This document shows positions 54,994 to 64,000 of a stretch of DNA of 64,000 bases, one piece after another. The position numbers and the translations under genes were made by a program. Origin of the DNA: Platycnemis pennipes (taxonomy: Eukaryota; Arthropoda; Insecta; Odonata; Platycnemididae); assembly GCA_933228895.1 (NCBI GenBank), contig OW121846.1:44410107-44474106 (forward strand), in the 5' to 3' direction. Position 1 is the stretch's first letter; the number at the start of each line of letters is the position of its first letter. The notes beneath the pieces are model-generated. The model saw nothing but the letters and a program-made list of their open reading frames with translations. It did not search any database and had not been told where the DNA came from.

Positions 54994-57900
54994 CCCAGTA
55001 AACACAAATAGCTGCTGTAGCGTGACACAGGGATGTCAGCGCAGCAAGTAAAACTCATGTCAACTGAAGCGCGACAGCAGCATCTCAGTAGCGCTCTCAT
55101 AGGGCGAGTTATTGAGAAACGCATTCAATGCGCATTCGCAGCTAGTCTTTGAGGCGCTGCAGCCGCAAGTTGCGGACGCGCTGCCACAGCGTTGCGGGTA
55201 ATCTTTTGAATAAGGCGCGTCATACTAGTGGCGCTACGTGGTGACAAAAATCCTTAAGGTTTGAAGAACTGCAAAATCGGCCATTATTGCCTGTGAGTTG
55301 TGTTCATGGAGAGTGTAAATAGTATCTCTGGTTGTATGTGCTCAGGTGATTTGAAAAGTGAAGTAAGTGGAAGAAGTTAACTTGTTTTCGCAGCCTGGTG
55401 AATTCTTAGCTAGCCTGCTACCCTGAAGCCTGCAAGTATGCGAGTAAGCAGCAAGTTGACGATCGCAGAATCGGCCAGTATTGCTTGTTTTGAATGTGCT
55501 CCGGTGATTTGAAAAGTGAAGTAAGTGGAAGATGTTAACTTCAGTTCAAGCAGCGTGGTGAATTCTTATTTAGCCAGCTACCCTGAAGCCTGCGAGTAAA
55601 TGTTACCAAAACGTATCGCTGGTATTTATTTAATGTTTATCTGAGTAGACAATGTAGCTAAACTTATTATTTGAATCCAAGACTATTCGAGATATTATAT
55701 GTATATTTTTGTATTTCCATGCTCATTAATGAAAATGTGTTCATCATTATTATTGAGCAATAAAGTTATTTATTGCAACCCTGTGTTATCAATTGAGATC
55801 CCTGTTGTAGTTTGGTTGGATCTTCAATAGTGTATTTGCAAATATTAACGTTGAATTATTCCGACAAAGAACTGCTTGCATTTTAAAGCTGTGGCTAAGC
55901 ATCTTACTATAGGTTCGTTAAGTTATTTAATTGCCCTGCTGAAAAAAACACGATAAAGTACGATATGGAGATGTGAGTCGTTAAGTTAACCGGGACATTT
56001 ACGTGACATTTATAGTGACTGACTGATCTCATCAACCTGTAAATATTAGTTAAATACTGGGAGGATTTTTACTTTCATGTTATTCACAATATTCACCGAG
56101 AAGCATGTTTAGGACCACATTGGCAGGAAATTTTTGTTTTCTATCATGCATCATTACTCCCTTTAGCTGTAGATATCATATAATGAATCGAAATCTATGC
56201 TCGTGTTTGAATTTTCATATTTAATTTATTTTAGTACCTACGTGTAGTACAATACTATATGCAAGTCATTATCATGAAGTTTACAAAGAGGATGTCTTAG
56301 CCACTATATATTTTTAAATTGAGGAAGAAATTGGTTGTGATGCCTTTTTTATTCATTATAGTGAGTGTATTGGAATGATTATGCAGTTCCTGTGCTTAGA
56401 TGCACAAGGATCGAATTTTAAATAAAAATCTCGAGACGGCGAGATGAGAGGCATTGAATGAGCTAAGTTGTAGTTTTGTTGGATGGCCAATAGTGTATTT
56501 GCAAATATTAACGCTGAATTATTCTGACAAAGGACTTCTTGCGTCTTGGGCAAGTGAGTATAGCTTTGCTGTCATTTTCTTTTGGACTTTTTTACATTGA
56601 AGTTAGCTTACAGAGAAATTTCTCTGGAGTGGGTAGTTATCCCTGTAAACACAAAATGCTGCTGACGCACGGCAGCAGCGCAACGTCGAAGCGCTGCGAC
56701 AGCTATGGACGCGCCGCTGCAGCACGCCTGACACCGTCAAATTTCCTATATTTTAATTTCAGCAGCGCTACAGATGCGCTGCAGCCGCGTTATTGAAGCG
56801 CTTCCACAGCGCTGCAGCAACGCATTTGCGGCACTGCAAAAGCGTATCAAGTTGTGTCCACAGTGCTGCCTGCCAGGGCCCCCGCAGCACGTTATCAGGT
56901 TAATAACCTTAGGGTTAATAACAATACGGACCTTCATAATAATGAATAAAAATGCCTAATAAAATTCCGTGTAACTTAATTGTTAACCACCTAGGTTTGT
57001 TCCGACGCAAGTCATTATCAGGGTGATATTTTGTCGAAACAGCTAGGCCGGAAGCAATATAGTCGTGAAATTATGACCAATGAAAATTTAATTATGACCA
57101 TTACACTACTCCTCTAAGTGATGCCTTCCTGTGGAGTAACTAAAAAGAATGCTCAGCATAAAACCTAATCAATATCGAACTGCGGCAGTCTTTCATGCTC
57201 TCATCTCCGTACCACGAGTATGCATATCACGGCATGTATTGAAGGTTTACCGTATATAATGCAGCAAATAATTGTTTTGACAATCAGACCTGAGTCCTCC
57301 CACCGAAAAATATCGCATTGACCAGGCAGCCTGAATAATTACCGAAGTAAGTGGTGACTGAAGTCATCCTCCTATGCAAGACGTAGTTACAAGTTTAAAT
57401 ACATTAATAAGTGCCTTATTTACAAACTGTAGGCGAACATCTCGCTACTTCTAATGCACCCCGGCCCCGCAAACACGAAACTTGGTCAGCGGTGCCCTGT
57501 TGGCCAAACCTAACTACCCACTCCAAAGAAACTTCAATGTAAAAAAGTCCAAAAGAAAATGACAGCAAAGCTACTCACTTGCCCAAGATGCAAGAAGTCC
57601 TTTGTCGGAATAATTCAACGTTAATATTTGCAAATACACTATTGGCCATCCAAAAAAACTACAACTTAGCTCATTCAATGCCTCGCGTCTCGCCGTCTCG
57701 AGAGTTTTATTTAAAATTCGATCCTTGTGCATCTAAGCACAGGAACTGCATAATCATTCCAATACACGCACAATAATGAATCAAAAAGGCATCACAACCA
57801 ATTTTTTCCTCAATTTGAAAATATATAGTGGCTATAGACATCCTCTTTGTAAACTTCATGATAATGACTTGCATATACTATTGTACTACATTGAGAACAC

Positions 57901-59556
57901 AGGTTTGCAATAAATGACTTTATTGCTCAATAATAATGATGAACACATTTTCATTAATGAGCATGGAAATACAAAAATATACATATAATATCTCGAATAG
58001 TCTTGGATTCAAATAATAAGTTTAGCTTAATTGTCTACTGAGATAAACATTAAATGAATACCAGCGATACGTTTTTGTAACATTTACTCGCAGGCTTCAG
58101 GGTAGCTGGCTAAATAAGAATTCACCACGCTGCTTGAACTGAAGTTAACATCTTCCACTTACTTCACTTTTCAAATCACCGGAGCACATTCAAAACAAGC
58201 AATACTGGCCGATTCTGCGATCGTCAACTCGCTGCTTATTCGCATACTTGCAGGCTTCATGGTAGCAGGCTAGCTAAAAATTCACCAGGCTGCGAAAACA
58301 AGTTAACCTGTTCCACTTACTTCACTTTTCAAATCTTCTGAGCACATACAACCAGAGATACTATTTTCACACTCTGTGAACACAACTCACAAGCAATAAT
58401 GGCCGATTCTACAATTCTTCAACCCTTAAGGATTTTTTTGTCACCACGTAGCACCACTAGTATGACGCGTCTTATTCAAAAAACTACCTGCTGCGCTGTG
58501 GCAGTGCGTCTAAAACTTGCGGCTGCAGCGCCTCAAACACTAGCTGCGAATGCGCATTGAATTCGTTTCTCAATAACTCGCTCTATGAGAGCACTACTGA
58601 GATGCTGCTGTCGCGCTTCAGTTGACATGTGTTTCACTTGCTGCGCTGACATCCCTGTGTAGCGCTGCAGCAGCTATTTGTGTTTACTGGGTATAGGTTT
58701 GGCCAAAGGGGAACACTGACCAAGTTTCGTGTTTGTGGGGCCGGAGTGCATTAGATGTAGTGAGATGTTCGCCTACAGTTTGTAAATAAGGCACTTATTA
58801 ATGTATTTAAACTTGTAACTGCCATAGGAAGATGACCTCAGTCACCAATTACTTCGGTAATTATTCAGGCTGCCTGGTCAATGCGATATTTTTCGGTGGG
58901 AGGACTCAGGTCTGATTGTCAAAACAATTATTTGCTGCATTATATACGGTAAACCTTCAATACATGCCGTGATATGCATACTCGTCTTAGGCAGATGAGA
59001 GAATGAAAGACTGCCGCAGTTCGATATTGATTAGGTTTTCTGTTGAGCAATCTTTTTTTTTATTCCACAGGAAGGCATCACTTAGAGGAGTAGTGTAATG
59101 GTCATAATTACTTTTTCATTGGTCATAATTTCACGACTATATTGCTTCCGGCCTAGCTGTTTCGACAAAATATCACCCTGATAATGACGTGCGTTGGAAC
59201 AAACCTAGGTCGATAACAATTAAGTTACATGGAATTTTATTAGGCATTTTTATTTATTATTATGAAGGTCCCTATTATTATTAACCCTAAGGTTATTAAC
59301 CTGATAACGTGCTGCGGGGGCCCTGGCAGGCAGCACTGTGGACGCAACTTGATACGCTTCTGCAGTGCGGCAAATGCGTTGCTGCAGCGCTGTGGAAGCG
59401 CTTCAATAACGCGGCTGCAGCTCATCTGTAGCGCTGCTGACATGAAAATATAGGTAATTTGACGGTGTCAGGCATGCTGCAGCGGCGCGTCCATAGCTAT
59501 TGCAGCGCTTCGACGTTGCGCTGCTGCCGTGCGTCAGGACATTTTGTGTTTTCACG
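54994..59556. mobile_element. TIR element E1 with GCAGC/GCGCTGC words, inserted in gypsy RT
   Basis: Left end CCCAGTAAACACAAATAGCT, right end (reverse complement) CGTGAAAACACAAAATGTCC. It is flanked by GAT (54,991-54,993 and 59,557-59,559), and removal with one GAT restores FDLKEG-FHQVKLD of the RT. Without the nested copy E2 it is about 2.5 kb (54,994-56,640 plus 58,695-59,556). Both ends are crowded with GCTGC, GCAGC and GCGCTGC words. No transposase was seen. A phrase ATAGTGTATTTGCAAATATT occurs twice in the left part (55,830 and 56,488), marking an internal duplication of ~660-bp spacing. Confidence 0.88.
56641..58691. mobile_element. TIR element E2, inverted copy of E1 inside E1
   Basis: 2,051 bp. 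Left end CCCTGTAAACACAAAATGCT, right end (reverse complement) CCCAGTAAACACAAATAGCT. It is flanked by TAT at 56,638-56,640 and 58,692-58,694. Its first ~860 bases are the reverse complement of the right part of E1 (58,695-59,556) and its last ~1,190 bases that of the left part of E1. E2 itself shows the joined sequence (GGCCAAACCTAACTACCCAC at 57,502-57,521), which in E1 is split by E2. The same family thus inserted into its own copy in reverse orientation. Confidence 0.88.
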
Positions 59557-59559
59557 GAT

Positions 59560-60394
59560 TCCATCAAGTTAAGTTAGACATAAGGTCAACCTTGAAATGT
59601 GCAATCTCAAGCCCTTTTGGATATTACAAGTACCTGAGAATGCCCCAGAAGTATTTCAGGAAATGGTAGAGGAAAATTTTGGGGACATTCCAGGGACTGT
59701 CATTTACTTTGATGATCTGTTATGCATGGGAAAAACAGAAGTAGAGCACGACATTGATGTCAGCAGAGTTGTTGAAAAGGCCAGGGCTTTAAATATTCAG
59801 TTTAACTCTGCCAAGTTACAATATAAAGTCACAGAGGTAAAGTATGTGGGCCATGTGTTTTCACTGCTGGGAATGGAAACTGACCCAGACAGAGTAGAAT
59901 CCCTGCTAAGCTTAGATTATCCAACAAATAAGAAAGAATTACACAGGGTTATGGGTATGTTTAACTATGTTCGCAAATTCATTCCAAACATGGCTACACT
60001 GACAGCTCCCTTGAGGGAATTATTAAAGGTTGATGTTATCTGGACATGGCTACCATGCCATGCAAAGGCTTTTGACAAATTAAAAGCCAGTATTGTGTCT
60101 GCCCCAACCCTTGCAGTATTTGGCCCAAGAAAGAGGGTGGCGATTCAATGTGATGCATCCCAGTCAGGGCTGGGATGCTGCCTGATGCAAGAGGGACATT
60201 TAGGGAAAGGGATGAAACCAGTAGCATTTGCCTCCCGGTGTCTAAGTGAGTGTGAAAGAAATAGCTATGCACAGATTGAGAAGGAAATTTTAGCAATTCA
60301 CTTCGCAACAACCAAGTTCCACATTTTTATATATGGTCTCACTGTGGACATTCAGACAGATCACAAACCCCTAGTATCTGTAATGAAAAAGTAA
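59560..60394 (+). pseudogene. Ty3/gypsy-type RT core and RNase H
   Basis: Continues the RT after the insertion: FHQVKLDIRSTLKCAISSPF, then GYYKYLRMP, then a frame break into the open stretch 59,597-60,394. That frame has APEVFQEMVEENFGD, the catalytic YFDD (residues 37-40 from 59,597), KYVGHVFSLLGMETDPDRVE, and the RT connection. RNase H follows with VAIQCDASQSGLG (Asp 186), SYAQIEKEILA (Glu 228) and TDHKPL (Asp 255). It stops at 60,394 with a short gap before the integrase ORF, where one more frame change occurs (WICKIGSTRLQRLRL region). Confidence 0.9.
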
Positions 60395-60418
60395 ATCTGT
60401 AAGATAGGATCGACAAGA

Positions 60419-61570
60419 TTGCAGAGACTGAGGCTGAATCTCCTAAGATGTTCACTGAATGTGTACTATGTGCCAGGCAAGGACCTGCACATTGCAGATC
60501 ACTTATCTCGGCCCTATCTTAAGAGAGAGAATGATGATGACCGTGATTTGCTTGAAATGGTGCATGTAATTAGTAAATATTTACCTATGTCCCAAGAAAG
60601 AAGGGAACAATTTATTGCAGAGACTTGCAGTGATCCAGTGCTATCTTCAGTTAGCAAATATTGTAAAGAGAAATGGCCAGCCCAAGGTAAATGTATTAAA
60701 AAAACATTGCCACTTTTTAAAGTAAGGGGTGACCTTTATGTTGAAGATGGGTTAGTCTTCTTAAATCACAAGATTGTAGTGCCAAAGACCATGCACTCTT
60801 ATGTGCTAAATCTGTTACATGAGAGTCATGGAGGTATAGAAAAAACACGCACTAAAGCCAGACAGCTATTTTACTGGCCTGGCATGTCAACTGAGAGAGG
60901 GGAATTCATAAAGAAATGCCACATCTGTGATAAATTCAAGCCAGCTAATAAAAAACAACCTCTGCTGCCACACAAAGTACCTCGACTCCCCTTTGAGAAA
61001 GTAGCATGTGACATCCTTGATTTTGGAGGACAACCATACCTGATCCTGGATGACTTCTTTTCCAAATGGATAGAATTGAGCCCCTTACCTAGTAAATCCT
61101 CATCTGCTATTATAAACTCCATGCAGAACACCTTTGCAACCCATGGATTGCCCAGGGTTATTATCGCAGATAATGTGCCATTTTTACTGTGGGAATGCAG
61201 AAAATATTTCAGAAAACAAGAGATAGAAGTTAGAACTTCTAGTCCACACCACCATGAAAGCAATGGCATTGCCGAAAAAGGGGTGCATATAAGCAAACAA
61301 ATGTTGCGCAAAAGTATTGAGGCTGGTGTAGATTTTAGGGATTTGCTTGGGGACTACATAAGAACTCCACTTAAAGGGAAAAATGTTTCCCCAGCAGAAA
61401 TCTTGTTTAGTCGCCGCCTTAGAACAAGACTTCCAGTTACCACTGAGGCATTGAAGCCAAGGGTACATGAGGGAGTCTATGATGCATTATGTAATAAACA
61501 GGAAAAAATGAAAGAGAGTTATGATAGATCTGCAAATCGAAAACTTACCCAATTAGGGGAAGGGGATTAA
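60419..61570 (+). pseudogene. Ty3/gypsy-type integrase
   Basis: An open stretch of 383 codons. Residues 1-40 finish the RNase H region (VYYVPGKDLHIADHLSRPYL). The zinc-binding HHCC domain has His 134, His 137, Cys 167 and Cys 170 (HESHGGIEKTRTKARQLFYW, CHIC). The catalytic core has Asp 198 (VACDILDFGG), Asp 251 (IIADNVPF) and Glu 286 (SNGIAEKGVH), the expected D-D-35-E spacing. After 61,570 a stop interrupts, but the same frame continues to about 61,890 (NWEPGIVVGKHNCPRSYLVR, NNPDRFTRRSGRTVKAP), the usual C-terminal tail. The core motifs are intact. Confidence 0.92.
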
Positions 61571-61892
61571 GTAAGGATCAGAGCATCCAAGAATGAGAAT
61601 TGGGAACCAGGGATTGTAGTTGGGAAGCATAATTGCCCTAGGTCATACCTGGTAAGAAACAAGATAAGTAACATTGTAAGGCGTAATAGTGCTCACCTAA
61701 GCCACAACCTTTCAGGAGCTGATCACTATACAGCTCCCTTAATGTTAGAATGTGATACATCTAGAAATGTAACAAAGGATAGAGAAGGACCAACTTCATG
61801 TGAAGAGGTGCCGCTGAGGAGAACCAACAACCCTGACAGGTTTACCAGGAGGAGTGGTAGGACTGTCAAAGCTCCTCAACGGAAAGACCTCT

Positions 61893-61906
61893 AAGTGATA
61901 AGAGGA
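61893..61906 (+). promoter_or_regulatory. Polypurine tract of the gypsy-type element
   Basis: GTGATAAGAGGAGG lies directly before the 3' LTR start TGTTGTATAAAG. A purine run at this place is the usual primer site for plus-strand DNA synthesis. Confidence 0.7.
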
Positions 61907-62152
61907 GGTGTTGTATAAAGCACCTAGGTTGGCGGGCTTGTGTTTGGTCTGGTTGGCTGCCCTGTGTTTGGTCTGGTTGGCTCCCCTGTGCGTGACATCC
62001 TGGGGATGCCCCGGATGTTGTTTAAACTGTTGCCGGCCAAGGCATGGCTCTTGTTCTCAAGTGAAAATAAAGTATCTTTTAACCAAGTGACGCTAGCCTT
62101 TTAAGTAAGCCAACTAGGCTACTAACCCAAATAATACAAAACCAGTAGACAT
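61907..62152 (+). repeat. Probable 3' LTR of the gypsy-type element
   Basis: It begins TGTTGTATAAAGCACCTAGG immediately after the polypurine tract. It holds a duplicated phrase TGTGTTTGGTCTGGTTGGCT and an AATAAA signal near 62,067. The right edge is set near ATACAAAACCAGTAGACA by its near-inverted match to the first bases, but without a 5' LTR to compare it is uncertain. Confidence 0.55.
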
Positions 62153-63107
62153 TTTTAGCAGGATAGTTACCCTGTACCTGTCCTCATGTATTAAGTACCA
62201 TTACCAGAGTCATTTATGATTGTCAGGGTCTTAGGATAATTAGTGAGATTTCTTTTCATTAGTAAATATTCAAAATGGGAACAAAATTTTTATTACCGGA
62301 ACATCAAGAAGAAAGATTGATAACCAAAGATGAAATTAACACGCATCTTCATCATATTTTTGAGAAGCAATGGGTGAAAAACGATGAAAATTCGAAAAAC
62401 GTACAGTTGGACATTGCGACAATTACACTCAAATATTAAACTGTTGTCCAAATATTCCGTTGCTCATGTATGCACTTATAGAGAGCGATTATAATTAATT
62501 AATTGCTTCACTTTAAACTAAGCGAAGCACAGCGATAATTGTCGAGGTGAGAGCTCACCGGAAAACCGTTGTGACGCAACAATTACCCCGTTGCTAGGAA
62601 GCGCTCAGATCCGTCGTTTCAATTGCAATTCAAGCAGTGAACACGAACGAGTGCAGATATTTTCCAAATATTTCCAGTAAATATATACTCAGCGTCGAAG
62701 AGATTGCCGAAGAGACAGCTGAACTGAAAAAGTGAAGTCCCTGAAGTCCAATCCAGACGAAAAAAGGAAAGCCGACGAAGCGAGGCCCAATCAGGATAAA
62801 AATCCGGCCGAATTGAGTGCTAAAGTAGGTGAAATAATTACTCTATAAAATTTAGTTATGACCAAGCACGATGTACGACTAAATCTTGTGCACCCCTTCC
62901 ATAATTTATCCATTTTTACCCATCTCCATATGCATATACTAAAATCTAGGTTTTAATTCTATTAAGTACGTTCAGGATCATATGACGTACTAAGAGTTTA
63001 GAGGAGGAGAAATTGATTACCTCGATATCTGCAGATATCAAGGTAATGTTTATTTACGTCTTGTTGCCGTTGACGACGAAATAAATACACAAACGTTAGT
63101 GCTAACA
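62153..63107. other. No recognisable gene
   Basis: AT-rich sequence with short open stretches only. A phrase GATATCTGCAGATATC near 63,025 is a short palindrome. Nothing else supported. Confidence 0.45.
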
Positions 63108-63185
63108 TCAGGGCCGGTGACAGGATTTTCGGGCCCCTGGGCAACTGAGTGGTCCGGGCCCCCTAAATCCCGGCAAACCCCCTCA
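63108..63185 (+). mobile_element. Possible hAT-type terminus running off the window
   Basis: CAGGGCCGGTGACAGGATTT, then CGGGCCCCTGGGCAACTG and GGTCCGGGCCCCCTAAATCC. The start matches the hAT end at 41,886 (CAGGGCCGG) and the GC-rich GGGCCCCT block is common in hAT ends. The opposite end would lie beyond 64,000 and was not seen. Confidence 0.5.
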
Positions 63186-64000
63186 CTTAATTTAGACCAG
63201 AACTGCGAACTTTCAGGTTATTTTATGACCAGGACTTACCTGATTATCAGCTTTTTCTTCAGAGGAAAGTTGCACACTGTCATACATTATCTTTTGATTT
63301 ACTATAAATTGTCCTTTTTTTTAAATTAAACACATGTCAGTGGAATGGGATGGGGAAACAATTTCAAAATGATAACTTTTTGACGATGTAACTTTACGCT
63401 TTCATTTTACAGTAATCAAAACTAGGACATACTTGAACTTGAACATTTTATAAAAAGTCATAATAAAACGTACTTTTCTTTTTTTTCACAATTGGAATAT
63501 CCACAATTACTCCCATCTTTTCGAAGATACGGAGATAATTATATCACCACCAAATTGAAATGAATGCAGATTATTCACTTTACTAAACTTACTCTACTAA
63601 GCTTTGCTTTCACTACAACTCTCTCAATCAAACATAACAGCAGGGAATGGGTAAAAATAATGTAAGTTAACGGTTTTGACGAACAGAATATATTTTTTCG
63701 TGCTTCGATATTAAGCAATTTTCGATAATTTGTTTCATTCCTGTGTGCATAATTCAAGTAAAGTAGAAACTCAAGTTTTCCTAGATGAATAAAGTCTAAT
63801 GTGACGTATAAATCAGGGATATGCATATTGTAACACCGAGAAAACGAAATATTTCAGTAGATTTTCTCGTTGAACAACCAAAAGCTCCGCGGTGTCCAAA
63901 ATGTACCTTTCTGCATGAACCTACTGGTAGGGTCATAGGCTTGGACTGTTGAGGCGAAGGGGCAAAGAAACGAAAAGAAGTCCTTAATAAGGTCCCTCTG
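63186..64000. other. No recognisable gene
   Basis: AT-rich sequence; no motif recognised. If the terminus at 63,108 is real this is element interior. Confidence 0.4.

Noticed and set aside
55000..58690. Inverted arms as LTRs of the gypsy-type element
   Set aside because: LTRs are direct repeats. These arms are inverted, carry CCCAG ends and interrupt the RT reading frame.

Overview
This window reads as eukaryotic, almost certainly animal and most likely arthropod, nuclear DNA made of transposable-element remains. By eye it is AT-rich, it lacks any recognisable host gene, and almost every protein-like stretch belongs to a mobile element family typical of invertebrate genomes. I cannot name the species. 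Nearly all coding regions are truncated, frameshifted or interrupted, so most entries are pseudogenes.

Layout. 1-8.96 kb: pieces of CR1-like non-LTR retrotransposons (LINEs), including an ORF1 remnant that looks like an SGNH esterase and several 3'-tail-only scraps, plus a small TTAA-flanked MITE. 9.97-10.18 kb: the GIY-YIG end of a Penelope-like element. 10.96-12.95 kb: the helicase end of a Helitron with a tandemly repeated 3' unit. 12.96-13.55 kb: TATCGAT-rich tandem repeat. 13.56-19.45 kb: a nearly full-length Tx1/L1-type LINE with two ORFs that sits in an AC microsatellite. 20.2-20.65 kb: 59-bp tandem repeat. 21.1-26.14 kb: unidentified inverted and direct repeats with a small insertion. 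26.53-28.0 kb: another CR1-like LINE. 30.3 kb: a hairpin with a hammerhead-ribozyme-like core.

32.3-53.66 kb is a deep nest. A transposase scrap is cut by a TIR element (family Y). Y appears to be split by a LINE; the LINE is split by a 2.2-kb element (family X); X carries a TTAA MITE and a 2.1-kb TIR element. A second copy of X in the opposite orientation (41.0-53.66 kb) carries the same MITE at the same site but is interrupted by a 10.2-kb hAT transposon flanked by a perfect 8-bp duplication. That hAT carries its own broken transposase and at least four further insertions, one of them a TTAA element with a YqaJ/lambda-exonuclease-like fragment. The two X copies act as each other's empty-site control.

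53.67-62.15 kb is a Ty3/gypsy-type LTR retrotransposon (gag, protease, RT, RNase H, integrase, 3' LTR). Its RT is interrupted by a 4.56-kb insert that resolves into one TIR element holding an inverted copy of itself. The window ends with the start of another hAT-like element.

Across the window several non-autonomous TIR elements share three traits: termini beginning CCC(A/T)G or CAC, 3-bp target duplications of varied sequence, and subterminal zones built from one short, often palindromic word that differs between families (GGATAT, CCAATATTGG, GCAGCGC). This group is the best candidate here for something poorly described; a CACTA/EnSpm-like transposase relic at 32.3 kb may come from their mobiliser.
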